A DNA stretch of 64,000 bases. It comes from an uncultured Campylobacter sp. (GTDB lineage: Bacteria; Campylobacterota; Campylobacteria; Campylobacterales; Campylobacteraceae). The notes beneath the pieces are model-generated. The model was given only the letters and a program-made list of their open reading frames with translations. It was not told the DNA's origin and made no database searches. Position numbers and translations under genes: made by a program. This document shows, piece after piece, positions 53,302 to 60,940 of this stretch. The DNA is taken from positions 31,509-95,508 of the forward strand of contig NZ_CAJPQR010000003.1 of assembly GCF_905372745.1 (NCBI RefSeq). Reading direction: 5' to 3'. How positions within the stretch are numbered: position 1 is the stretch's first letter; the number at the start of each line of letters is the position of its first letter.

Positions 53302-53424
53302 TTATTTTTTATGATTTGTTTGGTTTATAGTGTTGGTATTGCTATGCCCAACGCTAAATAAAGCGCTGCAACCCGCGAGGATCACTGAAAGCGCAACTAA
53401 AAATGCTATAATTGTTTTTTTCAC
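53302..53424 (-). CDS. 40-aa lipoprotein
   Basis: GTG 53424 with AAAGGAG upstream encodes a 40-residue precursor: a positively charged start, a hydrophobic stretch and lipobox LAGC (FLVALSVILAGCSALFSVGH), then a short Asn/Thr-rich tail. The size recalls plasmid-borne lysis (colicin-release) or entericidin-like lipoproteins. This is similarity of form only. It is the first gene of the operon with the 138-aa gene. Confidence 0.55.
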   Translation of the reverse strand: MKKTIIAFLVALSVILAGCSALFSVGHSNTNTINQTNHKK

Positions 53425-53800
53425 TTAACAACTCCTTTTGTTTATTGTAATTCGGACAAAGGGGGTTTTATTCACTCAAACAATTTTTGTGTAATTCGAA
53501 ATTTAAGGGCATAATACGCCCTAGCTTGAAATCTCTTGTTTAAAAAACATTGATAAATATCACGTTTTAAAAACGCCCGTAAAATGTTACTATTTTGTTG
53601 ATTTTTTTGCTCTTTGTCCGCCACTGGCGGCTTATGAGCTGCTTGAATGTATTAAGTAGCCTTAAATCCGAATTACAGGGGGAATTATAGCAGAGGATGG
53701 CTTAAAAATTTATATAAATCTACTTAGTTTTTCTTGAATTGTAGTATAGTAAAAAATGATAACTCTTATTATTTATAATAATGCTGGTATTTAATATATA
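53425..53800. promoter_or_regulatory. Regulatory region with Fnr-like box and repeated GTAATTCGGA
   Basis: This region has no gene. TTGATAAATATCAC at 53550-53563 matches the Fnr/Crp consensus TTGAT-N4-ATCAA in nine of ten positions. GTAATTCGGA occurs at 53447-53456, a variant at 53492, and its inverse TCCGAATTAC at 53667-53676. Hairpins AGGGC/GCCCT (53506-53522) and CCGCCA/TGGCGG (53618-53630) are also present. It could hold the promoter of the lipoprotein operon or a plasmid control site. Confidence 0.4.
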
Positions 53801-54047
53801 TTAGCATTTAATCCTATTGCCTTGCTCTTCCCATTCCTTAGCTATTTTTTTGATTTGAGCTAGGTTGTCTTGGGCGGTTTGCCACTGATCTAGATCGAGC
53901 TGATTTTTCTTTTCGTTCTCGGCCGTAAAGATCAGAGCGTTGTAAATTCCACCTATTAGGCGCGCAGCAAAGTCTTTTTTGCCCATAACCGCGAATATTA
54001 CGTCTTTTCCGCTATAAGCCGTATAATAGGGCCTATCTTTTGATGCT
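53801..54047 (-). pseudogene. Remnant of a second Rep_3-type initiator gene
   Basis: Minus-strand codons from 54047 downward read DRPYYTAYSGKDVIFAVMGKKDF and then GGIYNALIF...LDLDQWQTAQDN, ending at 53801. The C-terminus of the intact initiator at 59684-60766 reads SRPYFTAFSEKQTLFAVLGKKEF and LDLDQWQNEQDK. A TGA at 54048-54050 and loss of all upstream sequence show that only the last 82 codons survive. Two related replicons therefore contributed to this element. Confidence 0.8.
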
Positions 54048-54149
54048 CAAATAGTAAAAAATCCAAAGAACCCGACTGTAGGCACGGTGGAAATTCAAAA
54101 TCCACTTAAAAAGAAGCCTTCCATGCAAGATCCAGACTTTGATCGATAG
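54030..54149 (+). pseudogene. Orphan 3' end of a plus-strand gene
   Basis: A short open frame with coding-like composition (DAQIVKNPKNPTVGTVEIQ, then QNPLKKKPSMQDPDFDR) ends at TAG 54147-54149. It has no start and collides with the rep remnant at about 54048, so it is probably the tail of a gene cut at a recombination junction. No family was recognised. A terminator-like hairpin follows. Confidence 0.35.
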
Positions 54150-54192
54150 CTAAATGCTAATGAAAATGTTTATTTTCAATACTATTAAGTTA

Positions 54193-54216
54193 AAAAGCCC
54201 TGTTTTAGGGTTTTTT
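54193..54216 (+). terminator. Terminator-like hairpin behind the orphan 3' end
   Basis: AAAAAGCCCT and AGGGTTTTTT form an A-stem/T-run hairpin of the rho-independent type, supporting that the fragment before it once ended a real plus-strand gene. Confidence 0.55.
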
Positions 54217-54363
54217 GAAGGGGGTATTTTTTAGTTTAAGGTTTATGGGTGGCAAGACCCGGTAAAGCTTAAAGAGTGAAATGTCGTATTTTAGGGGGTT
54301 TGGGGTTTAAGGTTTCTAATGGCCGCCGTCTTTCTATGAAGATCGATCTTTATCAAAGCCATT

Positions 54364-54646
54364 TTAGGAGAAGCGCGTCAAATTTTGCTTATAGATCCCT
54401 AATACTTCTATCGCATTATCACTTATTGAAAAAGTAACGGTATAGCCTTTAAAAATTAAATTCCTTATGTTTTTCTCGGTCGATAGTCTTGTTTTTGCGG
54501 CAGGAGTAAGGCATATCCAGGATTTTTATGATTTGGGCTTTTAAATTTTGTATAAAACTATCTGCCCTTGCTTTACTATCTCTAGCGATATAATCGGCGA
54601 TTTCGCCTAATTCGTCCAAAAACTCGCCGGTGTATTTAATTACCAC
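54364..54646 (-). pseudogene. Frameshifted ParE/RelE-type toxin
   Basis: GTG 54646 opens a frame with the ParE fold start (VIKYTGEFLDELGEIADYIA, AQIIKILDMPYSCRKNKTID). It stops after KEFNF. The adjacent frame carries the usual ending NLIFKGYTVTFSISD and IEVLGIYKQNLTRF to TAA 54364-54366. One base change near 54465 separates them. The toxin is probably inactive unless the frame is restored. Confidence 0.75.
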
Positions 54647-54687
54647 TGATAGCCTCGCTTGGCTAGCTGCTGCGAGAATTCTTTCTC

Positions 54688-54904
54688 TTAATAAAATTTG
54701 AGTTCACCATTATCAAGTTTTTCAACGGTGCGTTTTAGTTTTGCAGCATCCGCCTGGTTTATCTCGCCGCTAAGTGCCTCGATCATATCGCCATCAAGTT
54801 CTATTACGTTGATTTTTTCGCCAAATAGCTGCTTCATAGCGTTGATAATATCGCTAGTCAGCGTAAAGCCGTCTTTTAGCTTGAAGCATAACTGCATTTG
54901 TCAT
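54688..54904 (-). pseudogene. Antitoxin partner of the ParE-like gene, probably frameshifted near its start
   Basis: The well-placed start is ATG 54904 (AAGGAGCACAAA before it), which reads MTNAVMLQAK and soon stops. The neighbouring frame, from ATG 54897, encodes LKLKDGF-like sequence and FTLTSDIINAMKQLFGEKIN to 54688. Position before a ParE-type gene makes it the antitoxin. If translation starts at 54897 a 69-aa protein could still be made. Confidence 0.5.
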
Positions 54905-54929
54905 TTTGTGCTCCTTGTATTTATCGTCA

Positions 54930-55202
54930 TTATATCGCACTGTTTTTAATGGTTGCCATTTTTTCTCTGATGATTGATCTTAAATATTGTGTTCTATTCG
55001 TCCTGGTTATATAGCCCATCTCGTCTAAAAAAGCTACTTCATCGCTGGATAGAAACATCGTGGTTCTTTTATCTGCTGGGTTTGCGCTTTTTGGTCTACC
55101 GCCCGTTTTTTTTGCTTTACTAGCCGCGTCTTGAGCTTGAAAATCCGCCGTGGTTAAAATTTCTAGTCCGGCTTCGGATAAGTCTAAATTTAGTTTGGCC
55201 AT
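54930..55202 (-). CDS. Ribbon-helix-helix partner of ParA
   Basis: A 90-aa protein. A flexible Lys/Gly-rich part (KAKKTGGRPKSANPADK) leads into a ribbon-helix-helix-like DNA-binding region (RTTMFLSSDEVAFLDEMGY...RTQYLRSIIREKM). The gene overlaps the parA stop by one base. In small partition systems such a protein binds the centromere and represses the operon, fitting the two palindromes upstream of parA. Confidence 0.7.
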   Translation of the reverse strand: MAKLNLDLSEAGLEILTTADFQAQDAASKAKKTGGRPKSANPADKRTTMFLSSDEVAFLDEMGYITRTNRTQYLRSIIREKMATIKNSAI

Positions 55203-55765
55203 TATTCGTTCTCCTTTATGTAATCTATGATCTTATTATACATTTCGATAAAAGACCGGTATTGCCTCTTTGATAGCGGGCTCTCATCATAAAGCTCGGT
55301 AAAGCTTTTACCCATAGTTATAGCGTTTTCAAAAGCTCTTGAGCTTTTTAGGACGAAAAATTTATTACATACTATTTTTGCGTTTTTAATTTCGGAGATA
55401 GTTTCGTCGAATTCTTTTTGAGATGATACATCTGTTACAATCCCTAAAATTCTACGGCCGAGCGGTTTTATTTGAGATACGGTGCTTGCGGCTCTTTTGA
55501 TTGCGTTTGGGTTTGGAGTGATTGGCACTATAATAAAATCGCAGCGCTTGAGGATATCGAATACTCCGGCCGAAGCAAATCCACCGAAGTCGTAGATCGT
55601 ATCGGGTGCGATCTCACATCGATCCAGTATTTTGCCTTTTTTATAAAACTGCGGCACTACCGAGTCGTCGTTGCTTTGCCAATTTAAGCCCAGGTCTTTT
55701 GCTAAAGTAAAGCTCAGCGGTGTTTTTCCTACTCCGCCTTTTAATTGTAAAACCGCTAAAATCAT
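55202..55765 (-). CDS. parA: ParA-type partition ATPase
   Basis: A 187-aa protein of the short ParA/MinD group. The deviant Walker A LKGGVGKTPLS begins at residue 8. DTIYDFGGFA and FIIVPITPNPNAIKRA are the Walker A' and B-like strands. It segregates the plasmid from which the element derives. The typical start is ATG 55765. Confidence 0.88.
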   Translation of the reverse strand: MILAVLQLKGGVGKTPLSFTLAKDLGLNWQSNDDSVVPQFYKKGKILDRCEIAPDTIYDFGGFASAGVFDILKRCDFIIVPITPNPNAIKRAASTVSQIKPLGRRILGIVTDVSSQKEFDETISEIKNAKIVCNKFFVLKSSRAFENAITMGKSFTELYDESPLSKRQYRSFIEMYNKIIDYIKENE

Positions 55766-55779
55766 GCTTATACCTTTTA

Positions 55780-55821
55780 TATGTTAATAACATAAATATA
55801 ATATTGTATGTTATCAACATA
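55780..55821 (-). promoter_or_regulatory. Two 15-bp palindromic operators upstream of parA
   Basis: TATGTTAATAACATA (55780-55794) and TATGTTATCAACATA (55807-55821) share the half-sites TATGTT/AACATA and are spaced 27 bp centre to centre. They lie 15-56 bp upstream of the parA ATG in AT-rich DNA. Binding by the ribbon-helix-helix protein as operator or centromere is likely. Confidence 0.7.
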
Positions 55822-55914
55822 TAGTATTATATTATTATTTAGTATAAGCTTAATGGTAGGCGTGTTGTTGATAAGTAATTAATAGTCTTATAAAAAGATC
55901 TGGATTTTTTATAG

Positions 55915-56067
55915 CTGTGTCAAGAAATCTACATTGGCGATTTAAAGATCCTGGCAAATTACAGCGATAATGGAGCGCCCTTGCCTTTGATTGCTAAACC
56001 GCACTCGGTCCATGGCAGGCTCACGAGTTTAAAAATTGCTGGTCATCCCTTGTTTAGTGATGACTGA
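55915..56067 (+). pseudogene. Orphan coding-like fragment
   Basis: In the 425-bp gap between parA and the C39 gene, a plus-strand frame without a start codon contains EIYIGDLKILANYSDNGAPL and IAKPHSVHGRLTSLKIAGHP and ends at TGA 56065-56067. Composition is protein-like rather than shadow-like, so it may be the end of a lost gene. No family was recognised. Confidence 0.25.
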
Positions 56068-56191
56068 TTGTAATAGTATATAAATTTAGCAGTAAGACTA
56101 ATAGCAAATAGGTTTTACTGATACTTAGTCATGGATAGTTAAATTTTAACTAGCTGTGGATTTTCTTTTTTAAGGGAGAAATTTTTAAGAA

Positions 56192-56776
56192 TTATTTTAG
56201 AAATAAATTCTTGCTTGGTAAATTTAGCTTATGTTCTTTTAGGACACCGCTATTTGAAGCAAGGATCAAAGCATATCCGCCTTTACTCTGCCTATCCCAG
56301 AGTTTAAAAAAATCACTCTTTAAGCTTACATATTCGCCAAAGCTAGGATCCATGATCGTTACAAAATCTCCTGGATGATTTATGGCTATCACAAAGTGAG
56401 GAAAACGTGGATCATTTTCAATCTTGACAAGGACTGGGATATTTAGCTTATCAAATAAATTTCTATCTAATCGATAACCTTGTGCCTCATATCCAAGCTT
56501 AGCTGATGTTTCTTTTAGATCTTTAAAGCTTACCATGTCCGTATTTAGTGAATTTTTATTTTCTGACATTTTTTCAAGCACATCAAGCTCGCTAAGTTGT
56601 TTTATGTCGAGCATGCTTATTAGTGTAGCCAAAGATGAAGCTCCACAAGACTGCTCATAGCTTTGCCTTATAACATTTTCGTTTCTAAATTCATGATATG
56701 ACTTAACAGCAAATTCTGCATTAAGGAATAATGGAATAAAGACGAAAGGAAAAAGTGCCCTTAGAATTTTTTCCAT
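56192..56776 (-). CDS. Stand-alone periplasmic C39 peptidase, FapD-like
   Basis: The 194-aa protein has a signal peptide (LRALFPFVFIPLFLNAEFA) and one C39 papain-like domain. The active site reads RQSYEQSCGASSLATLI, with oxyanion Gln38 and nucleophile Cys44. His127 is in FPHFVIAINHPG and Asp143 in IMDPSFGEYV. C39 domains cut behind Gly-Gly. Here there is no ABC transporter part, as in FapD of the Pseudomonas Fap amyloid system. Its ATG lies within the last 16 bp of the beta-barrel gene, so they are coupled. Confidence 0.85.
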   Translation of the reverse strand: MEKILRALFPFVFIPLFLNAEFAVKSYHEFRNENVIRQSYEQSCGASSLATLISMLDIKQLSELDVLEKMSENKNSLNTDMVSFKDLKETSAKLGYEAQGYRLDRNLFDKLNIPVLVKIENDPRFPHFVIAINHPGDFVTIMDPSFGEYVSLKSDFFKLWDRQSKGGYALILASNSGVLKEHKLNLPSKNLFLK

Positions 56777-57615
56777 AAACTTACGCTAAAAATACTATCT
56801 GGTGCTGCACTAGATCCGCCAAGATTAGCTGAAAAGGAGATTGACATATCATCGCTTAGGCTGTAAGTAGAACCGACGCTATAGGTTGGAATTGAACGAA
56901 CATTTGAGATTTTATTACCTCTTACTTTTTGCTCTGTTTGGTATCTTTGCTCTGCGCCTAGATCGAGAGTTATCTTTGGACTTAGCACGACAGACATATT
57001 ACCGCCTATATTAAATGTATTGCCGTTTTCAATCTTGCCAATATTAAATTTCCTACTACTATTATAGCCAAACCCAGTATATAGTGACCATATAACTGGA
57101 TCAGAGTAACCTCGTAAAGAAGCTTCAAAAGAGTAAGATTTTAGGTAAAAATTCTTTTTCTCATTGATCACCCTTTCTCTTGTAAGCAGAGCTGTTTGAA
57201 ATTTTAGTTGCGGTACTACATCACCGATACTATCGCCTTTGTATATAAAGCCTAACCATAATGAATTAAAATCCGTTACATCTTTATGATCAAATTGATA
57301 GGTATTCACATTTGTAAATTCTTTTCTAGCATAGTACGCACCAAAAGAAGTTAATATGTCGAATTTTGGTGTAATTTTATAAATGAGGGTTTGATTTATG
57401 GATAGCTGCTTCGTGTCATTGTATATGACTGGATCCCCAGTTATATTGATATTTGGGTATATATCATAAGAATTTGAATTTCCTGTGCTCATTACCGATA
57501 GCGTTGTTATACTTCTTAGACCTACTTGTTCTTTAAAAAGACTGTCGATCGTAACTGGATCTGAAGCTAATAGAAAATTTGCACCAAGAATTGGCAATAC
57601 TAATACTTTCTTCAA
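56761..57615 (-). CDS. Outer-membrane beta-barrel protein, possible FapF-like exporter
   Basis: A 284-aa protein with signal peptide (LVLPILGANFLLASDP) and alternating beta-strands such as LSINQTLIYKITPKFDILTSF, LKFQTALLTRERV, SFEASLRGYSDPVIWSLYTGF and SVVLSPKITLDLGAEQRYQ. It ends in SVSLWKKF with a terminal Phe. The pattern suggests a barrel of about 12 strands in the phenol-degradation MetA-like group, to which the FapF barrel is also related. It lacks the long N-terminal coiled coil of FapF. Confidence 0.7.
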   Translation of the reverse strand: MKKVLVLPILGANFLLASDPVTIDSLFKEQVGLRSITTLSVMSTGNSNSYDIYPNINITGDPVIYNDTKQLSINQTLIYKITPKFDILTSFGAYYARKEFTNVNTYQFDHKDVTDFNSLWLGFIYKGDSIGDVVPQLKFQTALLTRERVINEKKNFYLKSYSFEASLRGYSDPVIWSLYTGFGYNSSRKFNIGKIENGNTFNIGGNMSVVLSPKITLDLGAEQRYQTEQKVRGNKISNVRSIPTYSVGSTYSLSDDMSISFSANLGGSSAAPDSIFSVSLWKKF

Positions 57616-57640
57616 TATTATATCCTTATAAAATAGAAAT

Positions 57641-58888
57641 TTAAGCTTTGATATTTATTGTTTTATTATTAAATTTGTAGCTGTCAGTTAAATTTATAAA
57701 CGCCGTTTTTACTTCGTTTATGTCTAAATTTACGCCGTGTTGCTTTGACATTTTACTTAGAAATTCAAGCATTTCATTTAGCGCGTCTTTTGAGGTTTGG
57801 TTTGCGCTTTTCATAGTTTGCGCGTCTAAATTTTGCTGCATAGCTTTTTGCTGTTCGAGTCTTGCTTTTTGGGCTCTTTCTTGTAGCTTTTTAAGCATCT
57901 CTTTAAAGTCTTTATCCATTTGCTCGAATAAAATTTGTAAAGGATCTTTTGGAGTGTCAGTTTCCTCTTTTTTAGATGTATTTTTAGCTCTTTGATTTAT
58001 ATTATCAAGCGCACGATGAAATTTTATAAATTCTTTCATTGGCTCACTTAGTGCATTAAACTCTTCATCCGAAACTCTATCAGGGTCATGGTTTAAAAGC
58101 CAAAGCTGTATTTGTTTATTGTATTCATCGGCATCTAGATTTTTATTGTATCCGTTTAATATCCCTACATATGTCGTTTCCCCTTCGGTCGTCCTCAAAT
58201 TTTCATTTAAAATACCAACCAAAAGCCCTCCTTTTGTAATGGAGCCATCTTTGTTTGTATACTTGTCTCGTGTAGTATTGAAATTTAGTCCATTAGGCGT
58301 AAATGTCTCTTTGCCATTATTGTTGTTATCAAAAATATCAGTCGATGGTTTTAGTTTATTGCCATTGGTGTAATACTCACGAGTAGAGCGATTGTAAAAA
58401 GTATTACTCAAAGATCTACCTTTGTTTATTCTTGGGTCAAAGCTAAGCTCTGCAGAAAAATAATCGGATGCAGTATTGTATTTTTTGGTGATCCTTAGTG
58501 TCTTTTTATCGTATTCGTAGCCTTGTGGAAATTTTGAGATCTCGTCTGTTGTAAAGCTCTCTTTTGAGTTCAATATCTTTTCATCTACAAGCTGGGTCAA
58601 GACTTTATAGGCATTTCCAACTGTCTTTGCAATGTCAACACTTTTAAAGGAACGAGAGAATTCATGTCTAGTTCTTACACCAACGAGTGATTTTATAGTG
58701 TCCGAGTGGATTTTATAGTCATCTGGTATGCCTGCATCTTTATTGAATTCGCTCATAAAGTAGCCGTCTTTATCAACCTTGTAGCCTAAAACACTATCAT
58801 TAGTATCGGCAATATCACTGTTTTGAATTTTACTCTTAGTAACTGAAATATTTGAAACAATGGTTTGAGTGCTATTTGATATCTTCAT
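57641..58888 (-). CDS. 415-aa protein without signal peptide, possible Cj0814-type secreted protein
   Basis: The N-terminus (KISNSTQTIVSNISVTKSK) is Ser/Thr/Asn-rich and not a Sec signal. The middle is polar, with NDSVLGYKVDKDGYFMSEFN and ITKGGLLVGILN. Residues about 310-360 form a coiled coil (MDKDFKEMLKKLQERAQKAR). From memory the layout resembles the Campylobacter 'Cj0814 family flagellar-dependent secreted protein', which would make it a flagellar-secreted factor. I am not sure of this. It lies between the GG-motif gene and the barrel gene. Confidence 0.5.
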   Translation of the reverse strand: MKISNSTQTIVSNISVTKSKIQNSDIADTNDSVLGYKVDKDGYFMSEFNKDAGIPDDYKIHSDTIKSLVGVRTRHEFSRSFKSVDIAKTVGNAYKVLTQLVDEKILNSKESFTTDEISKFPQGYEYDKKTLRITKKYNTASDYFSAELSFDPRINKGRSLSNTFYNRSTREYYTNGNKLKPSTDIFDNNNNGKETFTPNGLNFNTTRDKYTNKDGSITKGGLLVGILNENLRTTEGETTYVGILNGYNKNLDADEYNKQIQLWLLNHDPDRVSDEEFNALSEPMKEFIKFHRALDNINQRAKNTSKKEETDTPKDPLQILFEQMDKDFKEMLKKLQERAQKARLEQQKAMQQNLDAQTMKSANQTSKDALNEMLEFLSKMSKQHGVNLDINEVKTAFINLTDSYKFNNKTINIKA

Positions 58889-58901
58889 AACTAAATCCTT
58901 T

Positions 58902-58921
58902 AAAGCCCCGAACGGGGCTTT
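58902..58921 (-). terminator. Intercistronic hairpin behind the GG-motif gene
   Basis: AAAGCCCC-gaac-GGGGCTTT, five bases after the stop of the GG-motif gene, followed on the minus strand by a short T stretch and the ribosome site of the 415-aa gene. It is likely a partial terminator that lets the first gene be expressed more strongly than the rest. Confidence 0.75.
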
Positions 58922-58925
58922 ATAA

Positions 58926-59507
58926 TTATCGGTAGTTTACTACCAATGCTCTATTGAGATTATTTTTCTCATAGCGCATTGCATCAGAGGCTATATAGCT
59001 TGATAAATCAGCATTGCGTAGTTTATATGCTGTGCCGTTTGCAAAACCTAATACGATGGCTCCCTGACTAAAAGTAGGGATAGGCACACCAAAAGCACCT
59101 GTCCTAGTAACCTTAGTAGCTGTTATCATTAGATATTCATCCTTGCTTGGATCCGCAACGCTTACAGCTTCCCTATATCTTTGTTCTGCCCAATAACCAC
59201 TTCCAGCACTATCATTCTGATAATATCCTAGTGCTTTTTTGTTTCTCTCCTCATCACTTAACCTAACCAGTTTACCTATCTGAACAAGAGAGGTAGAGCC
59301 AGATTTTATATTTATAAGCTCATAATAATCACTAGATACATAATATCCACCTTTTATGCTATTCATTTCTGCGGCATCTAATTTTTTGATGCCAAAGTCA
59401 ACATCACTCAATGCCCCGCCCGTAGCTTTAGACAAGAAATCATCGGCATTCAAGCTAGCTGTTGCTACTAAAGCACCTAGAAGCGCCACTTTAAAAACTT
59501 TTAACAT
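58926..59507 (-). CDS. Sec-exported protein with double-glycine processing motif
   Basis: ATG 59507 follows AAAGGAGACACA. The 193-aa product begins with a signal peptide (VALLGALVATASLNADDF). Residues 43-54 read LDAAEMNSIKGG, an almost perfect copy of the bacteriocin leader consensus LSxxELxxIxGG. A Tyr/Ser-rich mature part follows (YYVSSDYYELINIKSGSTSL) up to RALVVNYR. C39 cleavage after Gly54 by the peptidase encoded at the end of the operon is the obvious hypothesis. No domain is recognised in the mature part. Confidence 0.75.
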   Translation of the reverse strand: MLKVFKVALLGALVATASLNADDFLSKATGGALSDVDFGIKKLDAAEMNSIKGGYYVSSDYYELINIKSGSTSLVQIGKLVRLSDEERNKKALGYYQNDSAGSGYWAEQRYREAVSVADPSKDEYLMITATKVTRTGAFGVPIPTFSQGAIVLGFANGTAYKLRNADLSSYIASDAMRYEKNNLNRALVVNYR

Positions 59508-59541
59508 TGTGTCTCCTTTATAAGAATTGTTATTAAAATGG

Positions 59542-59547
59542 ATTATA
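59542..59547 (-). promoter_or_regulatory. Promoter -10 box of the GG-motif operon
   Basis: On the minus strand TGTTATAATCC gives an extended -10 (TATAAT) 35 bp before the ATG at 59507, in AT-rich DNA free of other genes. Confidence 0.6.
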
Positions 59548-59683
59548 ACATGTTCTTTTAAAAATTTAACCATTATTGATAAACAATTATTACACCAGTA
59601 TTCAATTTATTCCTAAGAGCTCGAATATATCGATTATTTGGATCTTAAAATTATATATCTTTAAATTAGATTTATAAGCCATT

Positions 59684-60766
59684 TTATTTTAACCCTTTTC
59701 CCCAGCTATCCAAGATCCTTTTCATCTGTGTGATCTTATCTTGCTCGTTTTGCCACTGATCTAAATCTAAAGACTGCCTCTTTTCGGTATCTGCCATAAA
59801 GATTAGAGCCTTATAAATTCCACCAAGCAACCGCTTCATAAATTCTTTTTTCCCTAGCACCGCAAACAACGTTTGCTTTTCACTAAAAGCAGTAAAATAT
59901 GGTCTGCTATCAGCTTCTATCTTTGTGATCCTAAAAATTTCGCCCTTAGATCGAGGCTCATCAGATATGGAATAGTAAAAACCATAAAAGACACTAGGAT
60001 CTTGACCTGATCTTTTGTATCTTTGCTCCAAATATTTCATTATCTGGTTTGCCTGTTTGTCAGCCTTATTCCCAAAATTTACCCTTATCCTGACAATCTT
60101 CTTGCCTTGTTTTTCGATCGGTTCGATACTATAAATTTCAAGATCGCTTTTGGCATTGATCTCTTTAACAGCAGGCATTAATACAAATCGACTAATATCT
60201 GTAAAATCTTTATAGCTTTTTGGTAAAACAAGCATTTTTTTAAGTGCTTCGATCTCAATATCTCTATAAGAGAGCAGCCGATAGTCTTTTAACAGAGCAT
60301 AAATTCTAATGGCATATTTACTCTCAAACTGCCTGATGTATTCGACCTGATGAATCTTTGTGTATTGGGTTAATTCTAGCAAAAAAGGCTTCATCTCATC
60401 GTTAAATCGGACTGTAATCGTGCGCACCTTTGGTTTAAATTTAAAAGAGCTAAAAATGCTATATGCCTCCCAGGTACCGTCAGGTCGCTCGATCTCAAAT
60501 ATCTGTTTAAGCAGCCCTCTGCATAGATCTTTGATATAGCTATCATTTGTCTCACTGAAACCAAGCTTTTTTACAAAATCATCAGATGAAATCTCGTATA
60601 TTAAAAAATCCGTGTCGTCTTGCTTGACAAGTGTGCTGATCTGATAAAAAGCCTTTAGCTCATTTGCACTCATTTTTGCCCTAGCTGTGCTTATCGCTGG
60701 GCTAGTTCTTGATTGATTACGAGTAAACCCCTTATCTAAGATTACAATATCATCATGTTCGGGCAT
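59684..60766 (-). CDS. Rep_3-type plasmid replication initiator
   Basis: ATG 60766 follows AGGAATAAAA; a TTG at 60784 is less likely. The 360-aa protein shows the two winged-helix layout of theta-plasmid initiators: SANELKAFYQISTLVKQDD, TVRFNDEMKPFLLELTQYTKI, QFESKYAIRIYALLKDY and LVLPKSYKDFTDISRFVL. Iterons lie directly upstream, as expected. The gene seems complete, so the element may still contain a working replicon. Confidence 0.88.
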   Translation of the reverse strand: MPEHDDIVILDKGFTRNQSRTSPAISTARAKMSANELKAFYQISTLVKQDDTDFLIYEISSDDFVKKLGFSETNDSYIKDLCRGLLKQIFEIERPDGTWEAYSIFSSFKFKPKVRTITVRFNDEMKPFLLELTQYTKIHQVEYIRQFESKYAIRIYALLKDYRLLSYRDIEIEALKKMLVLPKSYKDFTDISRFVLMPAVKEINAKSDLEIYSIEPIEKQGKKIVRIRVNFGNKADKQANQIMKYLEQRYKRSGQDPSVFYGFYYSISDEPRSKGEIFRITKIEADSRPYFTAFSEKQTLFAVLGKKEFMKRLLGGIYKALIFMADTEKRQSLDLDQWQNEQDKITQMKRILDSWGKGLK

Positions 60767-60842
60767 TTTTATTCCTAAAAGCAAACTTAAAACATAGAAA
60801 TTTTATCTATTCTAAGCTTAAAACCGAGTTAATAATATCTCT

Positions 60843-60940
60843 CTCGGGTTTCTCTTAAATTTGAAATCAAAAAACTCGGGTTTCTCTTAAATTTGAAATC
60901 AAAAAACTCGGTTTTGAAATCAAAAAACTCGGTTTTATAT
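60843..60940 (+). repeat. Iterons of the replication origin
   Basis: Two perfect 32-bp direct repeats (60843-60874 and 60875-60906) begin CTCGGGTTTCTC and end GAAATCAAAAAA. They are followed by a 21-bp short version (60907-60927) and a partial one beginning CTCGGTTTT at 60928. They lie 77 bp upstream of the initiator start in AT-rich DNA, the usual oriV layout for Rep_3 plasmids. Confidence 0.85.

Noticed and set aside
60843..60940. Short direct repeats as a CRISPR array
   Set aside because: The units are adjacent without spacers and lie before a replication initiator, so they are iterons.
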